Shown here: piece after piece, positions 1-10,402 of the stretch | How positions within the stretch are numbered: the stretch's first letter is position 1 | Layout of the letters: every line of letters starts with the position of its first letter | DNA from: Shewanella sp. MTB7 | Lineage (GTDB): Bacteria; Pseudomonadota; Gammaproteobacteria; Enterobacterales; Shewanellaceae | DNA: 64,000 nucleotides | Assembly: GCF_027571385.1 (NCBI RefSeq) | Contig: NZ_CP085636.1 | Location: 4,592,001 to 4,656,000 of the forward strand | Direction of reading: 5' to 3' | Notes under the pieces: model-generated | What the model saw: only the letters and a program-made list of their open reading frames with translations | What the model was told of the DNA's origin: nothing | Database searches by the model: none | Program-made: the position numbers and the translations under genes

Positions 1-21
1 ACGATTTAAACAAGCTAAGCC

Positions 22-411
22 TTAATCGTTGAGTTCAACCACTCTATTACGCCACACGGTAAGCGCAATCAACAACCAAGCAACTAAGAAACAAACACCG
101 CCTATTGGCGTGATAGGTCCAGTCCACTTAGTACCAAGCAAAGCATAAACATACAAAGAACCTGAAAATAAGATAATACCCACAATGAACAGATAACCAG
201 CCCAATCTAGCAAGCGAGAGCTAAACCAATGACCAGCAAATGCAACGACAATCAACGCGAAGGTATGGTAGAACTGATATTCCACCCCTAAATTAAAAAT
301 GGCAATCATCTCAGGAGATGCCACATTTTTTAATCCGTGAGCCCCAAATGCACCTAGCGCCACAGAGATAAATCCACTTAACGCCGCCAACAATAGAAAA
401 CCTTTACGCAT
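22..411 (-). CDS. DUF423 family inner-membrane protein (YgdD-like)
   Basis: A 129-residue protein that is almost entirely hydrophobic, with about four predicted membrane segments. The N-terminus, with GAFGAHGL at about residues 21-28, is the usual opening of the DUF423/YgdD family of small inner-membrane proteins, and the length is normal for it. The biochemical role of the family is not known. The gene lies downstream of the alpha/beta hydrolase and gcvA on the same strand. The same neighbourhood (gcvA followed by ygdD) is seen in enterobacteria, which supports the assignment. It overlaps the upstream hydrolase gene by a few bases, so the three genes are probably cotranscribed. Confidence 0.85.
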   Translation of the reverse strand: MRKGFLLLAALSGFISVALGAFGAHGLKNVASPEMIAIFNLGVEYQFYHTFALIVVAFAGHWFSSRLLDWAGYLFIVGIILFSGSLYVYALLGTKWTGPITPIGGVCFLVAWLLIALTVWRNRVVELND

Positions 412-1081
412 CCAGCCCCCGAATAAAATTAATACAATGAGAAATAGCAGTGTCTAGATTAGCCTCTTCGGTCGTGCCTGACGACTTCCTAGGCACAAAA
501 CTATGATCGCCATCCATTAACCAATGTCGCTGAGCCTTTTGCATCACAGGCCAAGTTTCGACCAATTCTTTACCACCAAATTTATCTCTCTCTCCTTGAA
601 TAATACACAAAGGAGCAGTGCATAACTCAATCGGGGCGAGTCTTGGCTCTCCGCCTTTTAACGGAATAAAGGGGTAACCTAAACAGATAACGCCATCAAC
701 TACTGTTTGCTCAGCCACAATGACCGCCATACGCCCCCCCATGGACTTCCCCATCAGAACAATACGCTTAGGAGTATATTCAGCTTTAATCGCTGCTATA
801 TGTAGATTAAAGTCTTTGAGCAATTTAGGTGCTCTATCTGGAGGACGTCGTTTACCATCAATGGCATTGGCACGCATATAAGGTAAATTAAAACGAATAA
901 CACCAATATCGGCCTGCTGACTTAACCCCTTTGCCATCTTATTCATAAAATCAGTCGTCATATTAGCGCCTGCACCATGAGTAAAAATAACCAGAGTCTC
1001 CCCTACCTCACCATCAATAATGCACTGACTCTCTAACAAACCTTGAGCTTCTAAAGAGGTTTTAACCAGGAAGTAACTCAC
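404..1081 (-). CDS. alpha/beta hydrolase of the KANL3/Tex30 type
   Basis: A cytoplasmic alpha/beta-hydrolase-like protein of 225 residues. The nucleophile elbow GKSMGGR is clear. A later GERDKF segment and the GDHSF segment near the C-terminus are positioned to supply the acid and histidine of the triad. The fold resembles the KANL3/Tex30 (abhydrolase_11) group; the substrate is unknown. I place the start at the GTG at 1081, because a strong AGGAGGAG ribosome-binding sequence lies just upstream; an ATG at 1099 would itself sit on that sequence. The gene overlaps the end of gcvA by 20 bases and the next gene by 8, so translation is probably coupled. Confidence 0.75.
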   Translation of the reverse strand: MSYFLVKTSLEAQGLLESQCIIDGEVGETLVIFTHGAGANMTTDFMNKMAKGLSQQADIGVIRFNLPYMRANAIDGKRRPPDRAPKLLKDFNLHIAAIKAEYTPKRIVLMGKSMGGRMAVIVAEQTVVDGVICLGYPFIPLKGGEPRLAPIELCTAPLCIIQGERDKFGGKELVETWPVMQKAQRHWLMDGDHSFVPRKSSGTTEEANLDTAISHCINFIRGLDA

Positions 1082-1973
1082 TGCGCGACTCCTCCTCAAA
1101 CATATCTAACATCCACTCTCTAAAGGCTGCCACTTTACCGATATCTGAATGGTTTTGCTGACACACAAGATAATAAGCATCTTTGCTGACCAACACTTCA
1201 GGGAAAGGGCAGACGAGTCGTCCTGCTTTAATGTCAGGTCTAGCGAGAACACTGTAACCTAATGCCACCCCTTGACCGTGTGCTGCAGCTTGAAGCACAA
1301 GTGAGGAATGACTGAAAATAGGGCCATGATTCACATTAATATCATTAATCCCACACTGCTTAAACCAAGCCTGCCAATCGTGTCGTCCCATATCATGTAA
1401 TAACGTGTGATATTTCAGATCACTAGGCTTCTCAAGTGGTTTAGGACCAGTGAGTAACATGGGAGAACAAACTGGAATTAACACCTCATTTTTCAACTTA
1501 TCAGCTCTTAGACCGGGCCAATTACCCTGCCCATAATAGATAGCAACATCCACATCATCAGACAGAGAGCCTCCTTCATCATCAACCGCTTTGATGCGCA
1601 CATCAATATCAGGGTTTTTTTCACTAAATTTCGCTAATCTAGGCACTAACCACTGAATAGCAAAACTGGGTGAAGTACTGACTGTGAGTGAGCCAATGGC
1701 ACTTCTGGCTAACAATCTGTTCGTCGCTTCGGCTAATTGAACAAATATATCTTTAATATCTAAAAAGTAGCTTTGTCCCTCTTCAGTAAGTAGAAGAGAA
1801 CGATTCTTTCGACGGAATAATTTTAAACCAAGATACTCCTCTAGCGCCTTAATTTGATGACTTACAGCAGCTTGAGTTACAAACAACTCTTCGGCGGCAC
1901 GAGTAAAGCTGAGGTGTCTTGCAGCTGCTTCAAAAGCTTTTACTGAATTTAAGGGCGGTAAGCGTCTAGACAT
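1062..1973 (-). CDS. gcvA: LysR-family transcriptional regulator, GcvA
   Basis: A 303-residue LysR-type regulator. The N-terminal winged helix-turn-helix lies at about residues 6-65, with the pattern FTRAAEELFVTQAAVSHQI, followed by a substrate-binding domain. The opening SRRLPPLNSVKAFEAAARHL is typical of GcvA, which controls the glycine cleavage operon in response to glycine and purines. No gcvTHP genes are in the window, so the target is inferred from family membership. It heads a three-gene run with the hydrolase and the DUF423 protein. Paralogues of the GcvA/AmpR group look similar, so the exact orthology is likely but not proven. Confidence 0.8.
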   Translation of the reverse strand: MSRRLPPLNSVKAFEAAARHLSFTRAAEELFVTQAAVSHQIKALEEYLGLKLFRRKNRSLLLTEEGQSYFLDIKDIFVQLAEATNRLLARSAIGSLTVSTSPSFAIQWLVPRLAKFSEKNPDIDVRIKAVDDEGGSLSDDVDVAIYYGQGNWPGLRADKLKNEVLIPVCSPMLLTGPKPLEKPSDLKYHTLLHDMGRHDWQAWFKQCGINDINVNHGPIFSHSSLVLQAAAHGQGVALGYSVLARPDIKAGRLVCPFPEVLVSKDAYYLVCQQNHSDIGKVAAFREWMLDMFEEESRSELLPG

Positions 1974-2154
1974 AGTGATCCCTGTCTTGTTTTTTAATTA
2001 GTTTTCCTAATCCTTATTGTTACATTTTATCGTTTGTAAAGGGAAGTGATTTTGGTTAAATTTTGCGCCAACGAAATGACTATAGTTAGACAGCCTCTAC
2101 GACGTAAATGGGAAATGTCTGACAACCCAAAATATCCGCCTGGAGGCGACTATT

Positions 2155-2382
2155 ATGCTAAACCTTAAAACTGTTTTTGTGCTTGCATTCCTTTCAATGG
2201 CAACAAGCGTACAAGCTGATGAATCAACGATTGATATGACAGATCTTTATGCAACGATTAACGCGCAACTGATTGAAGGAATGGCAGTCATGCAGCAAGA
2301 TCTCACTGAAGATCTTAATGCTCTTATGCATACTGAAAATAAAACGGTGCAAACAGAAGTGACCGTATTACGCGCTGAGTAA
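2155..2382 (+). CDS. small secreted hypothetical protein
   Basis: A 75-residue protein with a Sec-type signal peptide: a lysine near the start, a hydrophobic stretch, and a likely cut after VQA at residues 19-21. The mature part is about 53 residues, acidic and probably helical. I do not recognise a family. It has a good ribosome-binding site (TGGAGG about 9 bases before the ATG) and its own terminator immediately downstream. It is therefore very likely a real single-gene unit rather than chance coding. No cysteines, metal motif or membrane segment remains after cleavage. Confidence 0.65.
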   Translation: MLNLKTVFVLAFLSMATSVQADESTIDMTDLYATINAQLIEGMAVMQQDLTEDLNALMHTENKTVQTEVTVLRAE

Positions 2383-2416
2383 TACCACTCTCACGAGAAT
2401 ATAAACCAAACACTAG

Positions 2417-2449
2417 AAGCCGCGTTGCATATTATGCCGCGGCTTTTTT
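2417..2449 (+). terminator. rho-independent terminator of the small secreted-protein gene
   Basis: An 8-bp GC-rich stem (AAGCCGCG with CGCGGCTT) with a 13-base loop, followed by a run of six T. It begins 34 bases after the stop codon. Confidence 0.85.
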
Positions 2450-2742
2450 GTGTCTGACCATAAATATTCCCTTGGCAAAATCAATAATTCAGTATAAAAC
2501 GCACTCTAGATTACAAGAGTACCCCATCAAAGAAGACTTTGTGCAAGCCCACTTCGGTGCTGCATTAGCTTAAAATGGAATCACTATTCCTACGCCAATA
2601 CGTCTAGAATTAAACTCGTGCAAAGCCTCTGAAACGAGCAATCTCAGGTCGTTTGAGTATAAAAAAGCCGCAGCGATAATAAAATCGATACGGCAATTCT
2701 TGTAAACCCGCCTGCATTAGAGAAATTGAGTTGCTAGCAATG
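2450..2742. other. intergenic stretch without a recognisable gene
   Basis: The convergent space between the small secreted-protein gene and thiI, which together with the terminator exceeds 300 bases. I see no open frame with a ribosome-binding site, no RNA gene and no repeat. An A-rich stretch near 2660 next to GCCGCAGCG could belong to a weak thiI terminator, but no good stem is visible. Confidence 0.5.
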
Positions 2743-4197
2743 CTAAGGACGATAAACTTTCACGTTCTCATAGCCCTGCTCTTGAAGATACAGCGCTTGT
2801 AACTTGCTCATGACGCCTCTGTCACAATAAAGCAGATAGGTTTTACTCTTATCTAGCTCAGCAAACTGAGTCGCAAGTCTAAAGAAAGGGATAGTCTTAA
2901 CTTCAATACCCGCAATATTTAAAGGCGACTGTTCCTCCTCTTCTGGCGCACGAACATCGATAATAATTTCACCGGAGTTGATATCATCGACAGTTTCGGT
3001 AGCCGTAATTTTCGTCTCCATACTTGTGGCTATCTCTTTGATGTCGATCATCACAGCGGCTTCCACTACACGGTCAATAAGATCTTCTGAAAACTTAAGC
3101 TCCTCAGCTTCAATCTTAGACAATACCGCTTTTACTGTTGGCCGCTGGGAGATCACGCCACAATATTCAGGAATTGTTTTAGAGAGGTCTTCCGTGCCTA
3201 TCTTACGACTGATATTGATAATATCTTGCTTATCCATGGCGATCAGTGGACGTAAGATTAGATGGTCAGTACAACGATCGATCACATTAAGATTGGTTAA
3301 TGTTTGACTTGAAACTTGCCCCATCGCTTCACCAGTAACCAAGGCTTGAACGCCCATTTTTCTCGCTATTTTAGCGGCTGCTCGCATCATCATACGCTTA
3401 AGGACAACGCCCATCTGGCCGTTATCAATCTTCTCTAAGATCTCAGTCACAACGGGATCAAAAGGCACTGAGATAAACTTAACCTTGTGAGATTCACCAT
3501 ATTTCTGCCATAGATGATAAGCAACCTGCTTAACACCGATCTCATGCTGATCCCCTCCTAAATTAAAGAAGCAGTAATGGGTACGTGAACCACGTTTGAT
3601 AAACTGATAACTAGATACACCAGAATCAAATCCACCGGAAATAAGCGACAATACATCCTCTTGAGTCGCCATTGGATAGCCACCTAACCCTTGAATACGC
3701 TTATTGACCAGATAGAGACTCTCTTTATCTATCTCAAGGTTGATCGTCATATCAGGGTTTTTCAATCTCACGCCAGCAGCGTCGGTAAATTGATTTAATC
3801 CACCGCCTACATAGCGCTCAACTTCGATAGACTTAAAGTCATGATTACCAACTCGCTTAACACGAACACAGAAGGTTTTACCTGCTAGCTCATCTTTATA
3901 AACAGCTAAGGTCTGCTGGTAGATGTCATCGACTGACTCGAATGTACTTTCGTTCACTTGAAGTACATGAGCAATACCGGGAATACAAGCTAATCTATCG
4001 GCAAAAGCCTCGACTAAATCTTGTCTATCGTCCGGTACCAGCACCATGATCTTATCCCATTCACGCTTAACTTTAGCTGTTTCATCGACTTTTTTAAGCA
4101 CGTTACGGATATTAGTTTCAAGCATTTTGGTAAAACGTGTTCTTACCGGTTTGCTTTTCATCATGATTTCAGGGAACAATTTTACGATAAATTTCAT
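2743..4197 (-). CDS. thiI: tRNA 4-thiouridine synthase / sulfurtransferase ThiI
   Basis: ThiI adenylates U8 of tRNA and transfers sulfur to it, and also delivers sulfur for the thiazole of thiamine. The protein has 484 residues, the usual length. Visible parts in order: an N-terminal ferredoxin-like and THUMP region (about 60-165), the PP-loop [11 protein letters not shown] that binds ATP, a conserved [10 protein letters not shown] segment holding the cysteine that pairs with the rhodanese cysteine, and a C-terminal rhodanese domain with the active cysteine in LLYCDRG. I use the ATG at 4197 ([12 protein letters not shown]), which matches the family start; a longer in-frame extension to 4242 is unlikely. 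Single gene, cytoplasmic. Confidence 0.97.
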   Translation of the reverse strand: MKFIVKLFPEIMMKSKPVRTRFTKMLETNIRNVLKKVDETAKVKREWDKIMVLVPDDRQDLVEAFADRLACIPGIAHVLQVNESTFESVDDIYQQTLAVYKDELAGKTFCVRVKRVGNHDFKSIEVERYVGGGLNQFTDAAGVRLKNPDMTINLEIDKESLYLVNKRIQGLGGYPMATQEDVLSLISGGFDSGVSSYQFIKRGSRTHYCFFNLGGDQHEIGVKQVAYHLWQKYGESHKVKFISVPFDPVVTEILEKIDNGQMGVVLKRMMMRAAAKIARKMGVQALVTGEAMGQVSSQTLTNLNVIDRCTDHLILRPLIAMDKQDIINISRKIGTEDLSKTIPEYCGVISQRPTVKAVLSKIEAEELKFSEDLIDRVVEAAVMIDIKEIATSMETKITATETVDDINSGEIIIDVRAPEEEEQSPLNIAGIEVKTIPFFRLATQFAELDKSKTYLLYCDRGVMSKLQALYLQEQGYENVKVYRP

Positions 4198-4324
4198 CAG
4201 GTTTTCCGAGGTAGAACTAGAGAGTAAAAATATTGGCCGCATTATACCAAGATCATTAGAAAAATGCTTATCTAGATATACGAACTCAACGAGTATAGTG
4301 CGAAGGTTATTTGTCTTAACATCT

Positions 4325-4358
4325 AAAAAAGGCGCTAAGAGATTTCTCTTAACGCCTT
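4325..4358 (-). terminator. terminator downstream of pomB
   Basis: A 14-bp stem with one mismatch and a two-base loop. Read on the minus strand it ends in a run of T (A-run at 4325-4330). It lies 27 bases after the pomB stop codon and separates the stator operon from thiI. Confidence 0.85.
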
Positions 4359-4384
4359 ACTCGATAAGTCATAGATAAAGATAC

Positions 4385-5347
4385 TTATGTTCCAACCGTT
4401 ATCTCATCAGACTCTATCGCTTTACCTTGTTCGATAGCAATTTCAACTCTTCGATTACGAGCCCGCTTACTGCTGCTGTCATTGTCGACCAGAGGGTCCG
4501 AATTTGCCATTCCGACCACTTTCATCCTCTGTTGATCAAACCCTTTCACCTTAATCAGCTCATGGGCAACAGCGACGGCTCGCTTACTGGAAAGATCCCA
4601 GTTAGAACTATAAAGCTCATTGTTGATGTTCATATCATCAGTATGTCCAGATACCGTAATAATGCCTGGTACATCTTTAAGTAACTCACCGATACGTCGA
4701 ATAACGGGTTTAAACCTGGGTTGTAGGAAGCCAGAACCTGATGAGAAAGCGCCCTTCTCGCGAATACGAATAATGATCTGTTGACCTAATGACTCGATCT
4801 CAATCGCTCCATCAACAATCTCAGTGTTAAGCTCTTGAGCCATCTTCTTAACTTGTTCATTAATATTGTCCTGAGCTGCAGCTTCAGCATCTGACTTTTC
4901 TTTAGCTTGAGCCTCGGATTCCGCCTTAGATTCAGCGACAGACTGCTCTTGGGCTGCGGCAGCGGCTTCACCACCTCTTTGTTGTCCCTGTTGTTGTTGC
5001 ATTCCACCAGAACTATCATCTTCACCGGCTTGGTACTCAATCACAGGCTCAGTAATCTCACTAGTCTGCTGGTTGATGGTCTCAATCGGGGTGGGTTCTG
5101 GTCGACCGGGTCTAAACTCAAGGGCGATCACAGAAGTGCCTTTAGGAATATCTTTAACTTCGACTTTATTCTGGACACCAAACGCATATTTCATCGAACC
5201 CGCAATCTGCTTAAATTTTTGCACATCCATTTCTGAAAATGAAAGCAGTAACACGAAAAAACACATCAAGAGTGACATAAGATCGGCAAAAGTCGCCAGC
5301 CAGAGTGGTGCTCCGGGGGGTGGACAGTTACACTTTGGTTTAGCCAT
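4385..5347 (-). CDS. pomB: flagellar motor stator protein PomB/MotB
   Basis: The ion-channel and peptidoglycan-anchoring subunit of the flagellar stator. It has 320 residues. The single membrane segment at about 16-38 carries the essential ion-binding aspartate Asp22 (in TFADLM). A long acidic, Gln/Ala-rich linker follows (about 110-165), and then a C-terminal OmpA-like domain with VSGHTDD that grips the cell wall. It is encoded 4 bases after pomA, so the two are an operon. The linker and the cysteine-containing N-terminus (KCNCPPPGAP) resemble the sodium-driven PomB type rather than proton-driven MotB. Ion specificity is inferred, not shown. Confidence 0.93.
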   Translation of the reverse strand: MAKPKCNCPPPGAPLWLATFADLMSLLMCFFVLLLSFSEMDVQKFKQIAGSMKYAFGVQNKVEVKDIPKGTSVIALEFRPGRPEPTPIETINQQTSEITEPVIEYQAGEDDSSGGMQQQQGQQRGGEAAAAAQEQSVAESKAESEAQAKEKSDAEAAAQDNINEQVKKMAQELNTEIVDGAIEIESLGQQIIIRIREKGAFSSGSGFLQPRFKPVIRRIGELLKDVPGIITVSGHTDDMNINNELYSSNWDLSSKRAVAVAHELIKVKGFDQQRMKVVGMANSDPLVDNDSSSKRARNRRVEIAIEQGKAIESDEITVGT

Positions 5348-5351
5348 GGGG

Positions 5352-6119
5352 TTACTCCCCGTCCGTAGTATCTACTTGTCGTTGTTTCTCTGAGAGGTAA
5401 TTCTTTAAGAACCCTTCAATCACGCGAGGATTTTGACCATCTTGAATCGCCAATACCGCATCCATAATCAAATTACGATTCATCATCTCTTCTTTCATTC
5501 TAAGTTCTAACTTACCAGCAATAGGAATTGCCACCATGTTAGCTACCATAGCGCCATAAAGTGTTGTTAACAAAGCAATGGCCATTGCAGGGCCAATCGA
5601 CTTAGGATCATCCATGTTAGACAACATCCCCACCAAACCAACTAACGTGCCGATCATCCCCATTGCTGGGGCAACATCACCTATTGTTGAAAAGATACTA
5701 ATACCCACTTTATGCCGCTCTTCGGTCAACGCGATATCTTTTTCCAGTGCATCACGTACAACATCACCATCATGACCATCGACTAACATATCAACGGCTT
5801 TCTGCATAAAGCTGTTGCTTATTTCAGCCTCCTCAAGGGCCAAAAAACCGCCCTTACGCGCCGCATCAGCCATCGTCACCGACTGTTCTATCAACTCATC
5901 TGGCTTATCAATTTTAAAGATAAAAGCTTTAGCCGCAATTTTAATGGAGCCAAGAAATTGCTTCAGGTTATATTTCATCATAACCACAAAAAAGGAACCA
6001 CATATAACAATCAGCACCGATGCCACATCGATAAAAATACCAATACCACCACTCGTTGCCATTGCACCGAGAATAAATCCGAACGCACCGATGAGTCCTA
6101 TCAGGGTAGCTAAATCCAC
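5352..6119 (-). CDS. pomA: flagellar motor stator protein PomA/MotA
   Basis: A 255-residue inner-membrane stator subunit with four predicted membrane segments, near residues 5-25, 30-50, 150-170 and 180-205. The large cytoplasmic loop between segments 2 and 3 carries the charged residues that contact the rotor. The MGMIGTLVGLVGML stretch before the third segment is a MotA/TolQ/ExbB hallmark. The opening MDLATLIGLIGAFGFI is typical of PomA. First gene of the pomAB operon, with pomB 4 bases downstream. The promoter should lie in the 440-bp gap shared with the divergent xseB operon. Confidence 0.93.
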   Translation of the reverse strand: MDLATLIGLIGAFGFILGAMATSGGIGIFIDVASVLIVICGSFFVVMMKYNLKQFLGSIKIAAKAFIFKIDKPDELIEQSVTMADAARKGGFLALEEAEISNSFMQKAVDMLVDGHDGDVVRDALEKDIALTEERHKVGISIFSTIGDVAPAMGMIGTLVGLVGMLSNMDDPKSIGPAMAIALLTTLYGAMVANMVAIPIAGKLELRMKEEMMNRNLIMDAVLAIQDGQNPRVIEGFLKNYLSEKQRQVDTTDGE

Positions 6120-6559
6120 AACCGCTCCTCAAATGAAACTAACCCCAGACAAACCATCTGAACTTAGTATAAATATACGCAATGCCAATAAAATAACTCT
6201 TTTATAACCTTAACTTTATAACAAAGATAGAAATAAACCCAAGATCATCTGAGAATATTATGCAAGACAACAACAGAACTAAATGCGCCAAATAAAATGT
6301 ATGTCGTCTTCCTGGAAGCTCTCATAAACAAGGAAGGAACATATCAATTCCATTTTGAATAAAAAGCCATATCAATCATAATTTTCTAATACCTACTCTC
6401 AATTATCGGACAGCTTACACGCAAGTTTAGCTACAAATTCAAATTTTTATAAAAAAATCACAATAAAGCGTGCTGACGGGCAAATTTACTGCAGTGCAAT
6501 TTGACCACCGCCGCTGGCTACGATACCGTGTGTCACGCTAATCTCAAGGAAACATTACC
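6120..6559. other. divergent AT-rich intergenic region between pomA and xseB
   Basis: A 440-bp gap that must hold the promoters of the pomAB operon (leftward) and the xseB-ispA-dxs operon (rightward). It is AT-rich. I find no open frame with a ribosome-binding site and no clear hairpin or repeat. Confidence 0.5.
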
Positions 6560-6799
6560 GTGGCAAAAAAACCTGAAAATCTCACTTTTGAAGAATCCCT
6601 TTGTGAACTCGAGCGCATCGTTTCAGAACTTGAACAAGGCGATGTTTCCCTAGATGACGCATTAAAGCAGTTTGAGCGTGGCATTAAACTGGTACGCAAC
6701 AGCCAAGGCAAGTTAGAGCAAGCCCAACAGAAGGTCGCTATTTTGATGGCCGACGATGAAAATGCGCCACTAACTCCCTTTTCACCTGAGGTAGAATAA
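6560..6799 (+). CDS. xseB: exodeoxyribonuclease VII small subunit
   Basis: A 79-residue protein matching the XseB family over its whole length, including LTFEESLCELERIVSELEQG and the helical remainder. With XseA it forms exonuclease VII, which degrades single-stranded DNA from both ends; xseA is not in this window. First gene of the classical xseB-ispA-dxs operon, with its stop codon directly abutting the ispA start. Confidence 0.96.
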   Translation: MAKKPENLTFEESLCELERIVSELEQGDVSLDDALKQFERGIKLVRNSQGKLEQAQQKVAILMADDENAPLTPFSPEVE

Positions 6800-7681
6800 G
6801 TGCTAGCTCAAGCCTTCACTCAATATCAACAACGTGTTGATACCCAATTAAAGCAAAGATTTGAAGCACAAACTGTAACAGATCCTCAACTGTTGGCGGC
6901 CATGAAACATGGCACACTTATCGGTGGTAAGCGTATTCGCCCATTTCTAGTTTATGCTGTTGGCGAGATGCTTAATGTACCACTAGCAACACTCGATACT
7001 TGCGCAGCTGCAATTGAATCAATACATGCATACTCTTTAATCCATGACGACCTGCCAGCCATGGATGATGACGCTCTGCGTCGAGGACAACCCACTGTCC
7101 ATATCGCCTTTGATGAAGCAATTGCTATTCTTGCGGGGGATGCCCTACAAGCGTTAGCCTTCGATATATTAAGTGAACCGATCGATGATCTGACACCAAC
7201 ACAGAACCTTGCTATGGTGAAGGCGTTAGCCAAAGCCTCTGGTTACTCTGGAATGTGTGGAGGTCAAGCCATGGATCTTAACGCAACCGATCAACAGGTA
7301 GATTTAGCCACCCTGACACAACTGCACAAACTCAAAACAGGGGCCTTAATCCGCTGCGCAGTCGAGCTGCCCATGATAGCCGCCAATATCTCGATTGAAG
7401 AACAGGCACTATTGATGACCTTCGCCGATGCCATTGGCTTAGCTTTTCAAGTACAAGACGATGTCATTGATATCATCTCCAGTACCGAAGAGCTGGGAAA
7501 ACCACAGGGTTCAGACTGTGATTCCAATAAGAGTACTTACCCGAAACTGCTTGGATTGGCTGACGCACAGGCCACCGCCGAGAGATTGATACAGGATGCT
7601 CTATCTGCGCTGACAAAATTACCATACAATAGTCAGCTAATTGCCGAATTCGCCCGCTTTATCATTGAGCGAAGAGTATAA
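6800..7681 (+). CDS. ispA: farnesyl diphosphate synthase
   Basis: Condenses isopentenyl diphosphate with dimethylallyl and geranyl diphosphate to give farnesyl diphosphate, the precursor of quinone side chains and the undecaprenyl carrier. It has 293 residues. The first aspartate-rich motif is DDLPAMDDD and the second lies in [14 protein letters not shown] near residue 40 binds the diphosphate. The start is a GTG directly after the xseB stop codon, so translation is likely coupled. Cytoplasmic; the neighbours supply its substrate pathway. Confidence 0.96.
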   Translation: MLAQAFTQYQQRVDTQLKQRFEAQTVTDPQLLAAMKHGTLIGGKRIRPFLVYAVGEMLNVPLATLDTCAAAIESIHAYSLIHDDLPAMDDDALRRGQPTVHIAFDEAIAILAGDALQALAFDILSEPIDDLTPTQNLAMVKALAKASGYSGMCGGQAMDLNATDQQVDLATLTQLHKLKTGALIRCAVELPMIAANISIEEQALLMTFADAIGLAFQVQDDVIDIISSTEELGKPQGSDCDSNKSTYPKLLGLADAQATAERLIQDALSALTKLPYNSQLIAEFARFIIERRV

Positions 7682-7701
7682 TCAAGAGACCAATTACCTC
7701 G

Positions 7702-9567
7702 ATGAGTTTGGATATTTCTCAATACCCTGTGCTTGCACAGGCTAATACCCCTGATGAGCTAAGACAGCTCCCTCAAGCCGTGCTACCACAATTAGCCGAC
7801 GAGCTTAGAGGTTTCCTTTTGAAATCAGTGGGCAAGTCTAGTGGCCATTTCGCCTCAGGACTCGGCACTGTGGAACTCACTGTGGCGCTTCACTATGTCT
7901 ATAACACACCATTTGATCGCTTAATCTGGGATGTGGGTCATCAAGCTTACCCCCATAAAATATTAACAGGTCGCCGTGACAAGATGCACACCATACGTCA
8001 AAAAGGCGGGATCCATCCCTTCCCTTGGCGTGAAGAGAGCGAATACGACACCTTTAGCGTGGGTCACTCGGGTACCTCTATCAGTGCAGCCCTCGCGATG
8101 GCCGTTGCTGCTGATAGAGAAAAAGCAGGCCGTAAAGTTGTTGCCGTTATCGGTGATGGCGCCATGACGGGCGGCATGGTATTTGAGGCCATGAATCATG
8201 CAGGTGACTTGCACAATGATATGTTGGTTGTTCTCAATGATAATGAGATGTCGATCTCTGAAAATGTAGGAGCACTCAATAACCATCTAGCTCAGCTAAT
8301 GTCAGGACGTTTTTATACTACGATCCGTGAGAGCAGCAAGAAAGTGCTACAAGGAATGCCTGTCATCAAAGAGATGGCCAAGCGTACCGAAGAGCATTTA
8401 AAAGGCATGGTCGTTCCTGGCACCATGTTTGAAGAGCTAGGCTTTAACTATATTGGTCCTATTGATGGGCACGATGTTGATGCACTGGTTGAAACCATGC
8501 GCAATATGCGTAACTTATCCGGCCCTCAAATATTACATATCATGACCAAGAAAGGTCGTGGCTATGAACCTGCCGAAAAAGACCCTATTGGTTGGCATGC
8601 CGTGCCTAAATTTGATCCATCGACCTTTGAAAAGCCAGCGTCAAAACCCAGCAATCCAACCTTCTCTCAAGTGTTCGGAAAATGGCTTTGTGATGTTGCT
8701 GAAAAAGATGACAAAGTATTAGGTATCACTCCTGCGATGCGTGAAGGCTCAGGTATGGTTGAGTTCTCTCAGCGTTTTCCTAAACAGTACTTCGACGCCG
8801 CGATTGCAGAGCAGCACGCAGTGACCTTAGGAGCAGGATTCGCCTGTGAAGGCTTAAAACCCGTAGTCGCTATTTACTCTACCTTCCTACAACGCGGGTA
8901 CGATCAACTGATCCACGATGTTGCTTTGCAGAAACTGCCCGTGCTCTTTGCTATTGACCGTGGTGGCATTGTTGGTGCCGATGGCCCCACTCATCAAGGG
9001 GCCTTTGATCTCAGTTTTATGCGTACTGTACCAAATATGATCATCATGACACCTTCGGATGAAAATGAATGTCGACAGATGCTTTATACCGGTTATTGTT
9101 ATCGCGATGGACCTACCGCTGTGCGTTATCCAAGAGGCAGCGCTACTGGAGAACCGCAAATCGAAGAGATGACAGCCCTGCCTATCGGCAAAGGCATAAT
9201 CAAGCGTCAGGGTAAAAAAGTCGCCATTCTCAACTTTGGCACTTTGTTAGCCAGCGTATTAACGGCCGCAGAATCTTTGGATGCTACTGTCGCCGACATG
9301 CGATTTGTGAAACCTCTTGATGTTGAGCTTATTCAAGAGCTAGCTCAATCTCACGATGTGTTGGTGACCGTTGAAGAGAATGCCATTATGGGGGGAGCAG
9401 GCTCCGGTGTGCTCGAACTATTACAGCAACTGAAGTTGCCAATGCCGGTGCTTCAATTAGGCTTGCCTGATGAGTTTATTAAGCACGGGGATTCGAGTGA
9501 AATTATTACTGAGTTACAACTCGATGCTGCCGGTATTTTAGGGCAAATAGAGCGCTATTTAGCTTAA
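7702..9567 (+). CDS. dxs: 1-deoxy-D-xylulose-5-phosphate synthase
   Basis: A thiamine-diphosphate enzyme that joins pyruvate and glyceraldehyde 3-phosphate in the first step of the MEP isoprenoid pathway. The 621-residue length is normal. Visible features: the diphosphate/magnesium motif starting GDGAMTGG near residue 151, the catalytic glutamate region [13 protein letters not shown] in the pyrimidine-binding domain, and a C-terminal transketolase domain. Third gene of the xseB-ispA-dxs operon, 20 bases after ispA, ending at a strong shared terminator. Confidence 0.97.
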   Translation: MSLDISQYPVLAQANTPDELRQLPQAVLPQLADELRGFLLKSVGKSSGHFASGLGTVELTVALHYVYNTPFDRLIWDVGHQAYPHKILTGRRDKMHTIRQKGGIHPFPWREESEYDTFSVGHSGTSISAALAMAVAADREKAGRKVVAVIGDGAMTGGMVFEAMNHAGDLHNDMLVVLNDNEMSISENVGALNNHLAQLMSGRFYTTIRESSKKVLQGMPVIKEMAKRTEEHLKGMVVPGTMFEELGFNYIGPIDGHDVDALVETMRNMRNLSGPQILHIMTKKGRGYEPAEKDPIGWHAVPKFDPSTFEKPASKPSNPTFSQVFGKWLCDVAEKDDKVLGITPAMREGSGMVEFSQRFPKQYFDAAIAEQHAVTLGAGFACEGLKPVVAIYSTFLQRGYDQLIHDVALQKLPVLFAIDRGGIVGADGPTHQGAFDLSFMRTVPNMIIMTPSDENECRQMLYTGYCYRDGPTAVRYPRGSATGEPQIEEMTALPIGKGIIKRQGKKVAILNFGTLLASVLTAAESLDATVADMRFVKPLDVELIQELAQSHDVLVTVEENAIMGGAGSGVLELLQQLKLPMPVLQLGLPDEFIKHGDSSEIITELQLDAAGILGQIERYLA

Positions 9568-9645
9568 ACCACCTTAAATAATAGCTAAAGCTGAGTATAG
9601 TAAGACAAGAGTTTGCGCTAATATCCATGTGAACAGCAAATATAA

Positions 9646-9671
9646 AAAAGGACTGCGATTGCAGTCCTTTT
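9646..9671. terminator. bidirectional terminator between dxs and grpE
   Basis: A GGACTGC/GCAGTCC stem with a GATT loop, flanked by A on the left and T on the right. It can serve both converging genes. Confidence 0.88.
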
Positions 9672-9692
9672 CGTTAGCTCACCGAAACAAGT

Positions 9693-10310
9693 TTACACTT
9701 GTGTATCGACAGCCGAACCACCTTGAGAAACCATCACCATCGCAGGGCGAAGTAAGCGATCATTTAAGATATAACCCTTCTGCATTACCATCATGACAGT
9801 ATTTGCTGGGAACTCAGGGCTTGGCTGCATACCGATAGCCTGATGATGTTCAGGGTTAAAAGCTTCCCCTTGTGGATTAACTTCTTTAAGACCAAACTTA
9901 TCAACCGTACTCACAAAACTCTTCAATGTTAGCTCAACACCTTCGTAGATAGCCTTGCTCGCTTCCGCTTCTGCATCGGTACCATGAAGCGCTCGCTCCA
10001 TGTTATCAATAACAGGCAAAAGTTCATTAGCAAACTTTTCCAATGCAAATTTATGTGCTTTTTCAACATCTTGAGATGCTCTGCGACGAATATTCGCCTC
10101 AGAAGCTGCTGCACGAGTCACAGAATCTTTCTGCTCTTCAATCTTTGCATTTGCTTCGACAAGAGCCTGCTCTAACTCTTCAACACGGAAATTCGCTTGA
10201 GTGAGTTCATCCATTAAGCTGGCATCGTCACTGCTCGTTTCAGTTAGGATTTCACCTTCTACGGCTTCATCGACTTGGTTCTGTTTCGCTTTACTCGTAT
10301 CGTTGCTCAT
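9693..10310 (-). CDS. grpE: nucleotide exchange factor GrpE
   Basis: The co-chaperone that releases ADP from DnaK. The protein has 205 residues: an acidic disordered N-terminus (about 1-35), a long coiled-coil helix (about 38-100), and a C-terminal beta domain with [13 protein letters not shown] and the VMVSQGG end. It stands alone, divergent from nadK across a 92-base gap. In many gammaproteobacteria grpE and nadK are divergent in this way. A heat-shock sigma-32 promoter is expected in the gap but I could not identify one with confidence. Confidence 0.96.
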   Translation of the reverse strand: MSNDTSKAKQNQVDEAVEGEILTETSSDDASLMDELTQANFRVEELEQALVEANAKIEEQKDSVTRAAASEANIRRRASQDVEKAHKFALEKFANELLPVIDNMERALHGTDAEAEASKAIYEGVELTLKSFVSTVDKFGLKEVNPQGEAFNPEHHQAIGMQPSPEFPANTVMMVMQKGYILNDRLLRPAMVMVSQGGSAVDTQV

Positions 10311-10402
10311 TCTAACTCCGCTAAAAATACTTTGTTTCTTCCTGCTCTGAGGATAATATGGGGATCACATTCAAGGTTTCAAGCCCTAGCACTAAGATAA
10401 AT

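Noticed and set aside
4786..5236. Open frames on both strands within pomB
   Set aside because: They arise from the low-complexity linker of pomB; no independent evidence of coding.
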